64,000 bases of DNA from Halicephalobus mephisto (Eukaryota; Nematoda; Chromadorea; Rhabditida; Panagrolaimidae). Positions 1 through 9,319 of this stretch are shown in pieces. The notes below the pieces were generated by a model. The model did no database searches, was not told the DNA's origin, and worked only from the letters and a program-made list of their open reading frames with translations. A program made the translations under genes and the position numbers. The DNA is taken from positions 186,001-250,000 of the forward strand of contig SWDT01000129.1 of the NCBI GenBank assembly GCA_009193035.1, read 5' to 3'. Numbering within the stretch: the stretch's first letter is position 1; each line of letters begins with the position of its first letter.

Positions 1-52
1 AATGCATAACAACTTTATCAAATAACAACCTATCCTAATTCTAACGATTATT

Positions 53-1931
53 CTACGATTCCAAGACAATGGCTTTTTTGAGTACTTCTTCTTGATCCAA
101 TTTCGCAAATGACGTCACATTGACAGGTTTCAAAAGTTCCGTAACGATTCCACGACCGATAGTCCGCTTGTTTGCTCCTTCACGAAGAGTAAACGGCATA
201 TTCTTCATTATTGGAACTTTGTTGATGAACAGTAAATGAGTAGAACTGTGGTCTCCTGGCATCAGAAGATCCCCATCGAACATGATACGACATGGTTCGT
301 CCCATGTTGAGCAGAAAATTCTGTCCGTAAAACCGCTCCGAATACCTACACGACGTCCGTTTTCAGATTCAGATAGTAAATATAATTCTGCACGTAGGAA
401 ATTTGTCGTCTGAATAGATCCCGGAGTTCCCATCCACATACCGCGCTCCACTCCTGTCGTTTTCAGACCACGACACAGAATTCCGCAATGTTCACCAGCC
501 ATGACTTCTTTCACACTTTTCTTGAAAATTTGAATATCAGTAGCGACTGTTTTGATTTCTGATCCAAATCCAACCACTTGAACAGTTTCACCTTTTTTCA
601 AAGATCCCTGGACTACTGTACCAACAACAACCGTTCCACGACCAGTAATCGCGACCCTTGAGGCAATGGGCATAAGGAAAGGAGCATCTGAGAGACGGTT
701 CGGCGCAGGAAGGGAATCCAAGGTCTCAATCAGCTTATCAATGCATTCCGTTTTATCACTTTCCAGAGCTTGTAACGCCGATCCAGCAACAACTGGGATC
801 CCATCACCTAAAAGTAAAAATCATATATGAATTTTTTACGAAATGATCCCAAAGGGAATTTCTAGAGGCTTTTAGAACCTAAAATACCCTAAAATTTCGT
901 TTTTTCCTGATAAATGTTTGATAATCTTGTCCAATTTCGTAATTAACTATATTATAAAACTCATATCAACTTTTTCAAACTGCTTCGAAACGAATTTCTA
1001 CAAATCCATAGAAAATAGTCCAAAATTTCGTTTTTCGTAATTAATGACATATTATAGAGTCAAAAATGGATTTTTTACGGAATTTCCGTGAGGGGAATTT
1101 CTAAGAATTAAAATAGGCTAAAATTTCGGCTTTATAATCAACGTTTTAAATTGTATCTTTTCTAAATAGATCTAAAAACTTCTAAACCAGGACCACATAG
1201 AATAAAAAACTTTCTACTCATCATATTCGTTAATAATTATATATGAAAACACTAAAATTTTCGCAATTAAAATACCCGAATAAAAATAATTGTTTTTGGA
1301 CAAAATTAAAAATAAAACAACTCACCATCGAATCCGTGGTCCGACAGTAACTCTCGGGCTTCTAATTCCACAAGTTCCAAGTCGTCTTTCTGGACCAAAT
1401 CCGCTTTGTTAATGAAGACAACGATGTTTTTGAGACCGATTTGTTTGGCAAGCAGCAAGTGCTCCTTCGTCTGGGCCATTACTCCGTCCGTCGCCGCGAT
1501 CACCAGAATGGCGGCATCCATCTGGGAAGTGCCGCAAATCATGTTCTTTATAAAGTCACTATGACCGGGACAATCTGTATGAGCATATCTCCTGTTTTTG
1601 CTTTCGTACCCAATATGAGCTATGTTGATCGTGATGCCTCTGGCTTTTTCCTCTTTGCCTTTGTCGATATCGTCGAATTTCACATATTTAGCACCTCCTG
1701 AAAATAACCTTATAAATAAGTATTTAAAAATTTCAAACCTTTTTTCGAAAGGACTTTTGTTATGGCCGAAGTCAAAGTTGTTTTTCCGTGGTCGATGTGG
1801 CCTATGGTTCCGACGTTGACGTTGATCTTAGACACACCTTTATCCGTGGAAAATGCGGCACGGAGTACTTGTCTCTTGATCACATGTCGAGTTATTAGAC
1901 GGATATTATTAAAGATAAATAAACTAGACAT
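53..1931 (-). CDS. Mitochondrial translation elongation factor Tu, EF-Tu2-like (3 exons)
   Basis: Exons on the minus strand are 1931-1739, 1697-1326 and 807-53, all with GT/AG junctions in matching phase, giving 439 residues. The protein is a GTPase that carries aminoacyl-tRNA to the mitochondrial ribosome. Visible motifs are a basic N-terminal presequence, the P-loop GHIDHGKTT (about residues 44-52), switch I RGITIN, DCPGH and NKAD, then beta-barrel domains 2 and 3 ending in [12 protein letters not shown]. About 25 residues follow the point where bacterial EF-Tu ends. Aligned by eye to E. coli EF-Tu, two residues that contact the aminoacyl group differ: Glu259 is Gln (in DIQIF) and Asn273 is His (in AGEHCG); His66 is kept. 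Nematodes have two mitochondrial EF-Tus, and EF-Tu2 is specialised for seryl-tRNA lacking the D arm. The pocket changes and tail fit EF-Tu2, but that assignment is inference. The EF-Tu family call is secure. Confidence 0.93.
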
Positions 1932-2390
1932 AACGAAGAACTAAGAAATCCGAAAAAATGATGTGGCGACCACGTATCTCGCACATTGCGCGCAACCTGG
2001 ACAACACTCGCGGTGGTGATTAGCAACAAAATTTTTAAAAAAATATAATTAAAAAAAAACAATTTTAAAAGAAAATTTAAAAAATAATAAAATTTTTAGA
2101 ATTTCAATGTAAACAGAAAAAAATGGTAAATTTAACAATTTTATTTTTCCGAAAATTTTTTAAAATTCCAAAAATTTATGTTGGAAAAAGTTTATAAAAA
2201 ATTTTATTTTTATTTTTTACAATAGTGTGATTTTTGAATTGCCGCACAAAATGAGACAACTTTGGAGAAGTGACAAAAGTGGTAAATTCGGCAGTTTTTA
2301 GGACAGTTCTAGAATTTCAATAAATTTTTGATTTTTATAATAAAATTTTTATTCATTTTAAAACCCGGATATTTATGTTTTTAAATAAAT

Positions 2391-3700
2391 TCAATTATGA
2401 GGTACAGGCAAACTGGAATCCTCGTCTTTGAACATGAGTCTCCACATGTAACTGTCGCTCATTTTAAGGAAATAAAGATCTCTGTTGATGTCGAGGATGT
2501 ACTTGACGACGTTCTTCCATTGCAAGAAAATACAAACAATCACCATTAATGATCCCAATCCGAGGAAAATACCGCCAGTAATCATAAATGGTTGTTGTTC
2601 TTCCTAAAATTTCTTAAATTTATTAATTTTTCTTAAAAAATTATTGATTTTTCTTAAAAAATTATTAATTTTTCTTAAAAATTTATTAATTTTTCTTAAA
2701 AAATTATTAATTTTTCTTAAAAATTTATTAATTTTTCTTAAAAATTTATTAATTTTTCTTAAAAATTTTTTTAAAATTGTTCATTTTTATTTAAAAACTT
2801 TAATAAATTATTTGTTTTTATTTTAAAAAATTTAAAAATTATTCATTTTTATTAAAAATTCAAAAAATTTTTAAATTATTTATTTTTTATTAAAAATTTT
2901 TCTCGATAGATTACTGTAATTTTAGTTTTGATTTCCAGGATGTTTTTAAAGCTTTGATATGTAATCCTTAACCATAGAAAATTTTATTTTTCGCATATTT
3001 TAATCCAGCATTTTTCGGAATTATCTAAAGATGAAATTTTGAAAAATTAATCCTAAAATCGTAAAGTTACGAAATCTCCACAAAAAACTAAAATTACAAG
3101 CTACTTTAGTTTCTACCAAGTTCCAAAAATTCCTCTCGAGACCATTTCTTAAAAATATTAAATTTTACAATTTTAGGTCTCGACTGGAAAGTTTTGGACA
3201 TTTTCGTGTCGAGACCATTTCGTAAGAGTTTTAACTTTTACAATATTTTGACTATTATTTCATCTTTCTAAAACTTCATAAATGTTAGTTTTTACAATTT
3301 TAGGTCTCGGCTGGAAAGTTTTGGACATTTTCGTGTCGAGAGTATTTCATAACTTTTTTCATTTTTGACTTCTGTAATATAATGATTCTATTTTTCTAAA
3401 CTCATGTTAGTTTTTACAATTTTAGGTCTTGACTGGAAAGTTTTAAACATTTTCGTGTCGAGAGTATTTCGTAACTTTTTTCATTTTTTATTTTGGAAAT
3501 ATTAAAATTAAAATTACCTGTATAAGCACAATCAAGCCACTGAGCATGAGTGTGACTCCACATACGAATAATCCGGCCATTGTTAAAACAGTCGTTGGAG
3601 AACTTGGTCCTTTTTTCTTCTGTCTCATGTCCCGCTGAAAATCAAATTCAACTTCTGTTTCAGAATCCATATTATCAACATTTGCTTCTTTTCCAGCCAT
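2391..3700 (-). CDS. Small two-pass membrane protein, unknown family
   Basis: Two exons, 3700-3518 and 2603-2391, join in phase 0 to give 131 residues. The start is ATG 3700 (MAGKEANVDNMDSE). The first 35 or so residues are acidic then basic (RQKKKGPSS) and probably cytoplasmic. Two hydrophobic segments follow: about residues 37-60 (TMAGLFVCGVTLMLSGLIVL) and about 68-88 (ITGGIFLGLGSLMVIVCIFL). They are separated by a short EEQQPF loop that sits exactly at the splice junction. A roughly 43-residue tail ends the protein. This is a hairpin membrane topology with both ends on the same side. A TTTCAG site near 3790, about 85 bases upstream of the ATG, could be a trans-splice acceptor. I do not recognise the family. 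The intron (2604-3517) holds a 26-bp AT repeat and several GGTCTCGA hairpin repeats. Confidence 0.72.
2604..2790. repeat. AT-rich tandem repeat in the intron
   Basis: A unit of about 26 bp (variants of TTATTAATTTTTCTTAAAAA) is repeated about seven times just inside the intron of the two-pass membrane gene. The open reading frames crossing it are low-complexity artefacts. Confidence 0.8.
3115..3475 (+). repeat. GGTCTCGA hairpin repeats, plus orientation
   Basis: Several copies of a 45-55 bp unit are present. The unit reads GGTCTCGACTGGAAAGTTTT, then an AT-rich spacer, then a sequence related to TCGAGACCATTT. The two ends are inverted copies that could pair as a hairpin. Here some right arms are altered to TCGAGAGTATTT. 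The same unit recurs across the window (19921, 30219-31330, 35396-35830, 47681, 49121-49490, 59196-59530). Confidence 0.75.
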
Positions 3701-3825
3701 TGTATGACTTGAATGATTTTTTCAAAATTAAAAAAACAAAAATGAATCATTTAAAATTTAAAAAATAATGGGGATGATTTTTAATTTTCTGAAATAATCC
3801 TACTGAACGCAGCTAATTCAAAAGT

Positions 3826-4385
3826 ACGGTGTCGGAACGAAAAACCCTGAATATCAATTGCACTACTGTAGTCAGAAAACATCTGTGTTGTGTTAATTTC
3901 AACTTTTTTTCTTGTTGTTTTTATTATTTATGATTATTTATGATTATTTGTTTCTTTTTTCGCGTGTTATTATTTATGTATTAGCCTATGCTATTTCCTT
4001 ATGTTCTACGCGATTCTTAAGCGAAAAACCTTGTACATTAATCAATTTTCTATTCTAAAAACCAACTATTGTTTTTTTTTCGCGTGTTATTATTTATATA
4101 TTAATCTATTCTATTTCCTCATGTTCTACGCTATTTTTAAATGAAAAACCTTGCATATCAATCAGTTTTTCATTTTAACAGAAAAACAGCTGTGTTCAAC
4201 TCTTATTTTTAATTTTTATTACTCCTCGCTTACTGCTATTATTTATTATTATTTTCCCTTTTTTCACATATCATTGATATATCAACCTAATGTATTTCTC
4301 TGTCTTTTATATGGTTTCGAAACGAAAAACCTTGTTTATGAATCATCTTTCTGTTCTGACGGAAAAACGACTGTGTCAGTCGTAT
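3826..4385. repeat. Dispersed CGAAAAACC / CTGTAGTCAGAAA repeat cluster
   Basis: A degenerate unit of roughly 60-180 bp is repeated about four times near 3826, 4020, 4140 and 4320. Each has a GAAACGAAAAACC-like core, an ATCAAT element and then a stretch related to CTACTGTAGTCAGAAAA. Related copies occur at 52916-53000 and 56370-56760. No coding potential is seen. The remaining sequence between the two flanking minus-strand genes is AT-rich. Confidence 0.6.
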
Positions 4386-4461
4386 TAATATCCTTCTTAT
4401 TACTATTGCTATGATTTACCTATGCTATTGTTGGAGTCAAATATTCTAAGCTATTTCCCTA

Positions 4462-4804
4462 TCATTTAGCACTTACTTTATCGAACACGGGCATCTCGTC
4501 AAATCGCAAAGAGTCATCTCCGACAGAATATTTCTTTTTTGCATTATAAAGCTTGACCTTTGGAGTAGGCGATTGCTAAAATGGCGTTTTAAAAACCGAC
4601 AATCTTGGAAAAACAAACTATCGAAGAGTTCGTCGGCGACAATACTGTAACCTGAGGCACGGGATTCGTTTGGACTGTTAATACCGAAAGTGACTGAGGC
4701 CGTCGTACTGCATGGGATGGATCTGGATATGGATTGACCGAATCTTCACTATGGATAGAGTCATTGTATTCTATCGGGGGTTCGTCATACCGGGAGTAAT
4801 TCAT
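4462..4804 (-). CDS. Hypothetical protein, two visible exons (possibly partial)
   Basis: Exon 1 is 4804-4652, starting MNYSRYDEPPIEYNDS and rich in Pro, Ser, Asp and Tyr; it ends CAG before GTTACA. Exon 2 is 4575-4477 (QSPTPKVKLYNAKKKYSVGD... ending MPVFDK) and joins in phase 0 after a good TTTTAG acceptor. Together they give 84 residues. After GAT AAA the genome reads GTAAGT, an ideal donor, so another exon is likely; if the intron is retained, translation stops at 4462 after four more codons. I could not find a convincing third exon before the next gene at 3700: joining to that gene breaks the reading frame. The sequence looks disordered and cytoplasmic. I do not recognise it. Confidence 0.5.
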
Positions 4805-5941
4805 AATTATTTTGAAGGAAAAGTAAAATTGGAACTTGTTGAAAAAGAAACAAGGATGACTGACGAATGTTGATTGAATAAAACGAAGGAGAGTCCAATA
4901 GATAAGCAGAAAAATCGCTTCACCTCTTGTTGAAAGCACACGTCGAGCTCAAATGCAGCCATTTGGTGAGCGAATTCTGAGCCATGGCGGGATTCGTCAG
5001 CAAACAACCAAGGTACCTTTCTGGATAGTTTCCATCCACCTCATCGATTAGACAAACAATGTTTCAGCAGTTGCGCCAAGGACACAAGCAATGATTCGTT
5101 TCAAGACTATGTTAATTCAACAAATCTTCATGACCTTCGAATTAATTTGAGAGCAAGAACATCGTAGGTTTTCGAACAGGAAGTAACTAGGCATTCACAG
5201 TCGCAAACGATCAGATTCGACATTTACCACTGATTATGCTTTGCTGATTCCTGATCGAAATGTTAAAAATAAAAGTATTTTTCGGAAGACCATGTTCGAG
5301 AAATAGATAAGCCACAGTATAACCGTCAAGTGCAAAAAAGTCATTGATCAAGTTCTTCGGAAATACGGTAATTGATCAAAATGCAAATAAAAATAAATTG
5401 ATTTCTTTAATAACACTAAAGAAATATTAAATGTGAAATTAACCGAATTTTTAGCAGTTTTACTTTTGTCTAAAATTAAATGAAAATAATCTGTTCAATA
5501 TTAAAGGAATACTAAATATGAAATTAGTTTAATTTAATTTTTAATCTTTTCACTTTTACCTAAAAATAGAAATTGGTACTTTTGGTATTATACAAAATAA
5601 TAAAAACAAAATTATTTAGATTTTTTTAATTTTATAGAAAAATAATAAATACAGAATTTTTTAAATTTCAAATTTTATCTAAAAATAAATAACTTAAATT
5701 TTTGGTATTATTAAAAAAAATCAAATAAAAAATTTTTAAATTTTACTTTTTATATTTAGTTTCATTTTTATCTAAAATTATAAAAATTAATTTCTTTAAT
5801 CTTTTCAAAAATATAAAATAAAAAATTTTTTAATCTTATTTTTTTTATTCAAGTTCAACTTTACCTAGGCTTCTAAGAAAAACAATTCTACGTTTTGATA
5901 ATTTTGAATAGATTAATTTTTTACTTTTTCTCACTCCTATT
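4805..5941. other. Intergenic region upstream of the 4804 gene
   Basis: 4930-5350 is non-repetitive and less AT-rich and may hold the promoter of the minus-strand gene starting at 4804. 5350-5935 is degenerate AT-rich sequence with repeats of AAATTAA/AAAATAAAT type. No gene is seen. Confidence 0.4.
5936..5941. repeat. Target-site duplication, left copy (CCTATT)
   Basis: CCTATT lies directly outside the left terminal inverted repeat. The same six bases lie directly outside the right one at 9314-9319. A 6-bp duplication is the size made by Polinton/Maverick integrases. Confidence 0.85.
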
Positions 5942-6155
5942 AGTAGTATATAATAGGCGTTTCTGGCTCACCTGAAATTCCCCCACCACCCGTCGCTCAA
6001 TATTTAGGGCACAAGCTGTTAAAAAAATCATAATTTTACAAAAATATTTTATAAAATCATTGTTCAAAAATCTCCGTCCTCAAACCTGGCTCATCCAAGA
6101 TACCCCCACCACCCGCTAAACCGCACCTGATAAAATAAGGTGTGAATTGATTAAA
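5942..6155 (+). repeat. Left terminal inverted repeat of the Polinton
   Basis: The outer part (5942-6040) matches the complement of 9215-9313 with few differences. The inner part contains a second, partial copy of the CCCCCACCACCCG motif (about 6100), and then a segment GATAAAATAAGGTGTGAATT that matches the inner edge of the right repeat (near 8990-9010). Confidence 0.88.
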
Positions 6156-6224
6156 AATTACATTGTTTAGCAATAATACCACAAAAATCGCAAACATACA
6201 AAAGTAGCAAAAGATATGTCGGAT

Positions 6225-7935
6225 TTATTCCAAAAAGGCCTCCACATTGCTCTTCACCAAATCAATGTAAGTTTTCAAGTCGTCTGTTACTTGAGCACTA
6301 TAAACCTCGTTATCCTCATCAGTGTCATATCCTCTGAATTTCATCGCAAAGTTCTTTTTCAGGATATCTTTTACTTGTGCTACCAAACTATCAGCTTCGT
6401 CGATCTTCGATAAGAAGCTCCACCTCTCGAGCCATTTTTTAGCGATATCAAGACGCTCCTTTCTATAACAATAATTATCAAAAATTCAGAACTAGTAAAT
6501 TTCAATTTCTCTTTGGTTGCATCCACTTACCTTGGTATACTTTCAAATAGTTCCTTAGATCTGTCATTCCACGGCAGCTTAGTGTTGTATCTCTGCAAAA
6601 AGTGTTTCATTGAGTCCTTGCGCTCAACACCCATGCAAAAGTCCACTATGGCTGCAGTATTAGATTCCTTCCACGTTCCGCAGTTAAGTCCATGCAAATC
6701 TTCCACATGAAGAAGTACTTGAAGAAGGTGAAGCTGAACTAATGATTCACTCTTAAGTAAAGCTTCAGTGTTTTCACTCTAAAGACAATATAATTTAAAT
6801 GAATTTTCTTATTTATACAACGTACCAAAGATAGAGGAACAAAATCATCCCGCCATCTAGTCCCAATATAAACGGCCGTTTTGCTGCCCAAGTTTTTTGA
6901 CGGTATTATAAAGCGGACCTCTGGCCCAACCTATAATAAGCAGATTGATTGATATTTAATTTATCTGAACTTACTCCGATAAGTTCAAAAAACTTGTAAC
7001 AAAACAGTTCCCGAATGTCTGGATCGGTGATTCCGGCGCTGAATGCAGAGCCTCTATGATGGTGTGCTTTGACTTGCCATTTACACTTCTCCTTCGTATC
7101 TCCCAATTGAACATGTAAAATTATACCGCACCGTGTACCGGTTGAATTTTTTGGTTCATATTCAAAGTGGAAATCATCTTGGGAACCGCCTAAAAACAAA
7201 ATAATGTCTATATTCAAAGTATCAATATATGTTTACCTTTAAAAGCATTTAGGATTGCAAAGTGCTCACGAGATGCGGCAGCTATGATTGGCGTTTCACC
7301 ATCCAAATATTTAACTATCCTCCAATGATTTCGATCTCGATAATCTTGGAAACTTCTGTACGCTTCAAAAAATCCAGTCGCTACTAAAGCTTGATTGATC
7401 GAATTCGCGGATTCGACCAAGTCTTTGAAATTAGGCGCTTTCCTATTTTTCATAACTGTCTCGACATAATCACGATATAGTCTCCAATCTTCAATGCCAG
7501 CATGTTTCTAAATAAACAAATTAAAATAAAGATTCAAATGTTCATCCTAATAATAAATATTTTGTTTTTTCAGAAGCTTCTGAAAAGATAAAATTCATAC
7601 CTTAGCATAATATAACGATTCAACTTCAATATAAAGGTTCAACAATAATATCAAAATAACTTACCAAAATCAAAGTCTCATCACACTTAATACCTGCTTC
7701 TTCTAATGAACCAACAAGCAAGTCGATACGGCGATCATTGCTGTCGAATATTCGTTGACTTTCTAGTTCGATTCGAAAAGAAGAATGTATCTTATTCTGC
7801 AGCTCCTTAATCGTAGTCTAAAATAAGAAATAACATCTATCCAATAAATTGAAAACAAACCTGATCTTGTAATTCAAATTTAACACTGTCATGAGACTTG
7901 TCTTCGTGGTCCTTCAGTTCAATGATAATAAACAT
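6225..7935 (-). CDS. Polinton cargo: ubiquitin-like plus kinase-like protein (7 exons)
   Basis: Minus-strand exons are 7935-7861, 7817-7665, 7507-7237, 7189-6975, 6930-6826, 6778-6531 and 6462-6225. All junctions are GT/AG with consistent phase, giving 434 residues with no internal stop. Residues 1-76 resemble a ubiquitin fold: strand MFIIIEL, helix TTIKELQNKI, SQRIFD in the place of ubiquitin's QRLIF-type strand, and a closing strand GIKCDETLIL. Residues from about 165 resemble an atypical kinase of the PI3/4K or HipA kind: WQVKAH (candidate ATP-binding Lys), the helix ELFCYKFFELIGVGPEVRFI, a hinge-like AVYIGTRWRDDF, a catalytic-loop-like DLHGLN (D-x-H-x-x-N) and a metal-binding-like IVDF. 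A helical, charged C-terminus follows. The gene occupies most of the element and ends about 70 bp from the left repeat. Whether it phosphorylates lipid or protein, or neither, cannot be told from sequence. The gene structure is strong; the domain calls are inference. Confidence 0.75.
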
Positions 7936-8077
7936 TATTCACTAGAAACAATATAAGCATTAATATAAAAAAACAACCATAAAACTAAATAAAGGTGTAA
8001 AATATGTAATGTAAATCGTGCAACGCGATGGGTAGAAAACATTTTCAGTAAAATCACGATAAGTAACCGTTATGTCT

Positions 8078-8359
8078 CTATTTAACAATGAGACAGAATA
8101 CAAAAATAGCAACAAATATTATTAATAGAGCTACACCCGGGGAGGACACCCCAATACACCGAAGTGTTCCCTTTTGTACTCCTCGGTGGAGAGAAGGGAC
8201 TGTTAAGACTTGGGTGTTCTGAATACCTCCGGTCATAGGGATTATGTGTCCACAACAGTAACTATATAAAAACACATCCAATAAATTAAAATAATATGCA
8301 AAAACATTTGGCTTGGATAAACAAGAAGCACAAAAAAATAATGGAGAAAGTAGAAACAC
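8078..8359 (-). CDS. Small ORF with C-terminal membrane segment inside the Polinton
   Basis: The ORF is open from 8359 to 8078, but the most credible start is an internal ATG (MTGGIQNTQVLTV) giving about 52 residues. It has a short polar N-terminus (PSLHRGVQKGTLRC) and a C-terminal hydrophobic segment (SPGVALLIIFVAIFVFCLIV) ending in Lys-stop, so it looks tail-anchored. The part upstream of that ATG may be non-coding: an acceptor-like TATATAG lies just ahead. A TATATAAAA motif occurs nearby on the plus strand at about 8262. I do not recognise the family. It could be a remnant Polinton gene, a second cargo gene or chance. Confidence 0.35.
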   Translation of the reverse strand: MFLLSPLFFCASCLSKPNVFAYYFNLLDVFLYSYCCGHIIPMTGGIQNTQVLTVPSLHRGVQKGTLRCIGVSSPGVALLIIFVAIFVFCLIVK

Positions 8360-8446
8360 AACGCCAAGAACAACAAAACACGTCAGTTCGAATGTATATA
8401 AATAACATTGAATAGATGATCGAAGTGCTTTTAAGCTGTAATAGTT

Positions 8447-9002
8447 TCAAATTTTATAATATCCATGAGCTAATGTGTTTATTTTATTGTTACAAATATA
8501 TCTTTTAAACTCTTCTTTATCATCTTCATTCAGAGCAACTTTGTTTTGGTTTAAGGTAAAAATCTGGTGTCTCTTGGATCATGAATTGCACTTTTCGAGT
8601 AGCCTTTCCCTCCAACAAACATATTTTAAAATCGTCCAATCTTAAGGTTTTGGTTACATTTTTCTTGACTTCTTTCGACTTTTTTGTCTTCACCGTCAAC
8701 ACTGAACGCATATTGTTTTGGTTTTAAAAATACTTCTTCTTCTATGATCTTTCCATTCAACTCATTCTTAAGCTTACTAATAACCTTCTTATTGGATTCA
8801 TTATATAATGGATGATCTTTTGGATAATCACTAAAATCAAAATATTCTTTGATTTCTTTAATAACACCCGAGCTGTTCGCGATTTTAGAAACGCGAATAT
8901 CTTCATATATGTCTTCTGTTTCAATTTCATAAATTAAACTATCAATATACTGGTAACATAGTCTTAGTTTGTCTCTATATTTTTTCTTTAAGAATTTACA
9001 CC
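8447..9002 (-). pseudogene. Broken C-terminal fragment of Polinton type B DNA polymerase
   Basis: Reading the minus strand from about 9002, three successive frames carry consecutive pieces of the C-terminal region of protein-primed, virus-type B DNA polymerases. The first piece contains LCYQYIDSLIYEIETEDIY, corresponding to the catalytic motif C (normally YxDTDS), here with one of the two acidic residues replaced. It also has FDFSDYPKDHPLYN and LKPKQYAF, corresponding to the K-x-Y motif. The frame shifts near 8690 into a piece with KEVKKNVTKTLRLDDFKICLL, and again near 8570 into a piece ending INTLAHGYY before a stop at 8447. Two frameshifts, a damaged active site and the missing N-terminal 80% or more of the protein mean it is dead. 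It is strong evidence that the surrounding element is a Polinton. Confidence 0.85.
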
Positions 9003-9313
9003 TTATTTTTATCAGCGGATGGTGGGGATATCTTGGATGAGCCAGGTTTGAGGACGGAGATTTCTGAACAATGATTTTACAAGATATTTTTGTAAAATTA
9101 TATTATTTTTTTAACAGCTTGTGCCCTAAATATTGAGCGACGGGTGGTGGGGATATCTTGGATGAGCCAGGTTTGAGGACGGAGATTTCTGAACAATGAT
9201 TTTATAAAATATTTTTGTAAAATTATGATTTTTTAACAGCTTGTACCCTAAATATTGAGCGACGGGTGATGGGGGAATTTCAGCTGAGCCAAAAACGCCT
9301 ATTATATACTACT
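8985..9313 (-). repeat. Right terminal inverted repeat, internally duplicated
   Basis: It contains two tandem blocks of about 115-120 bp, near 9015-9135 and 9140-9260. Each carries GGATATCTTGGATGAGCCAG, then GGACGGAGATTTCTGAAC, an AT stretch, and CAGCTTGT.CCCTAAATATTGAGCGAC. The left repeat has one full block plus a fragment, so the right side has gained a unit or the left has lost one. Its inner edge overlaps the truncated polymerase fragment. Confidence 0.82.
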
Positions 9314-9319
9314 CCTATT
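9314..9319. repeat. Target-site duplication, right copy (CCTATT)
   Basis: Identical to 5936-5941 and directly adjacent to the right end of the element. Confidence 0.85.

Larger units (their letters stand above)
5942..9313. mobile_element. Deleted Polinton/Maverick DNA transposon (3.37 kb)
   Basis: The element begins AGTAGTATATAATAGGCG and ends with its inverted copy, so it has the 5'-AG...CT-3' ends of Polintons. It is flanked by the 6-bp duplication CCTATT. The inverted repeats extend at least about 100 bp at roughly 93% identity by eye, and weakly to about 200 bp. Inside, all on the minus strand, are the broken C-terminal end of a protein-primed type B DNA polymerase (9002-8447), a small membrane-protein ORF, and an intact-looking seven-exon cargo gene (7935-6225). 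Complete Polintons are about 15-20 kb and also encode integrase, ATPase, protease and capsid proteins; none of these is seen. This copy is therefore an internally deleted, non-autonomous derivative. The nearly identical ends suggest it is not very old. Confidence 0.9.

Noticed and set aside
1441..1701. Plus-strand ORFs overlapping the EF-Tu exons (also 1622-1819 and 1762-1944)
   Set aside because: They are mirror frames of EF-Tu coding exons, which have clear family motifs on the other strand.
3518..4804. Joining the 4804 exons to the two-pass membrane gene at 3700 as one gene
   Set aside because: No acceptor before 3700 keeps phase 0; the possible ones lead to an early stop.
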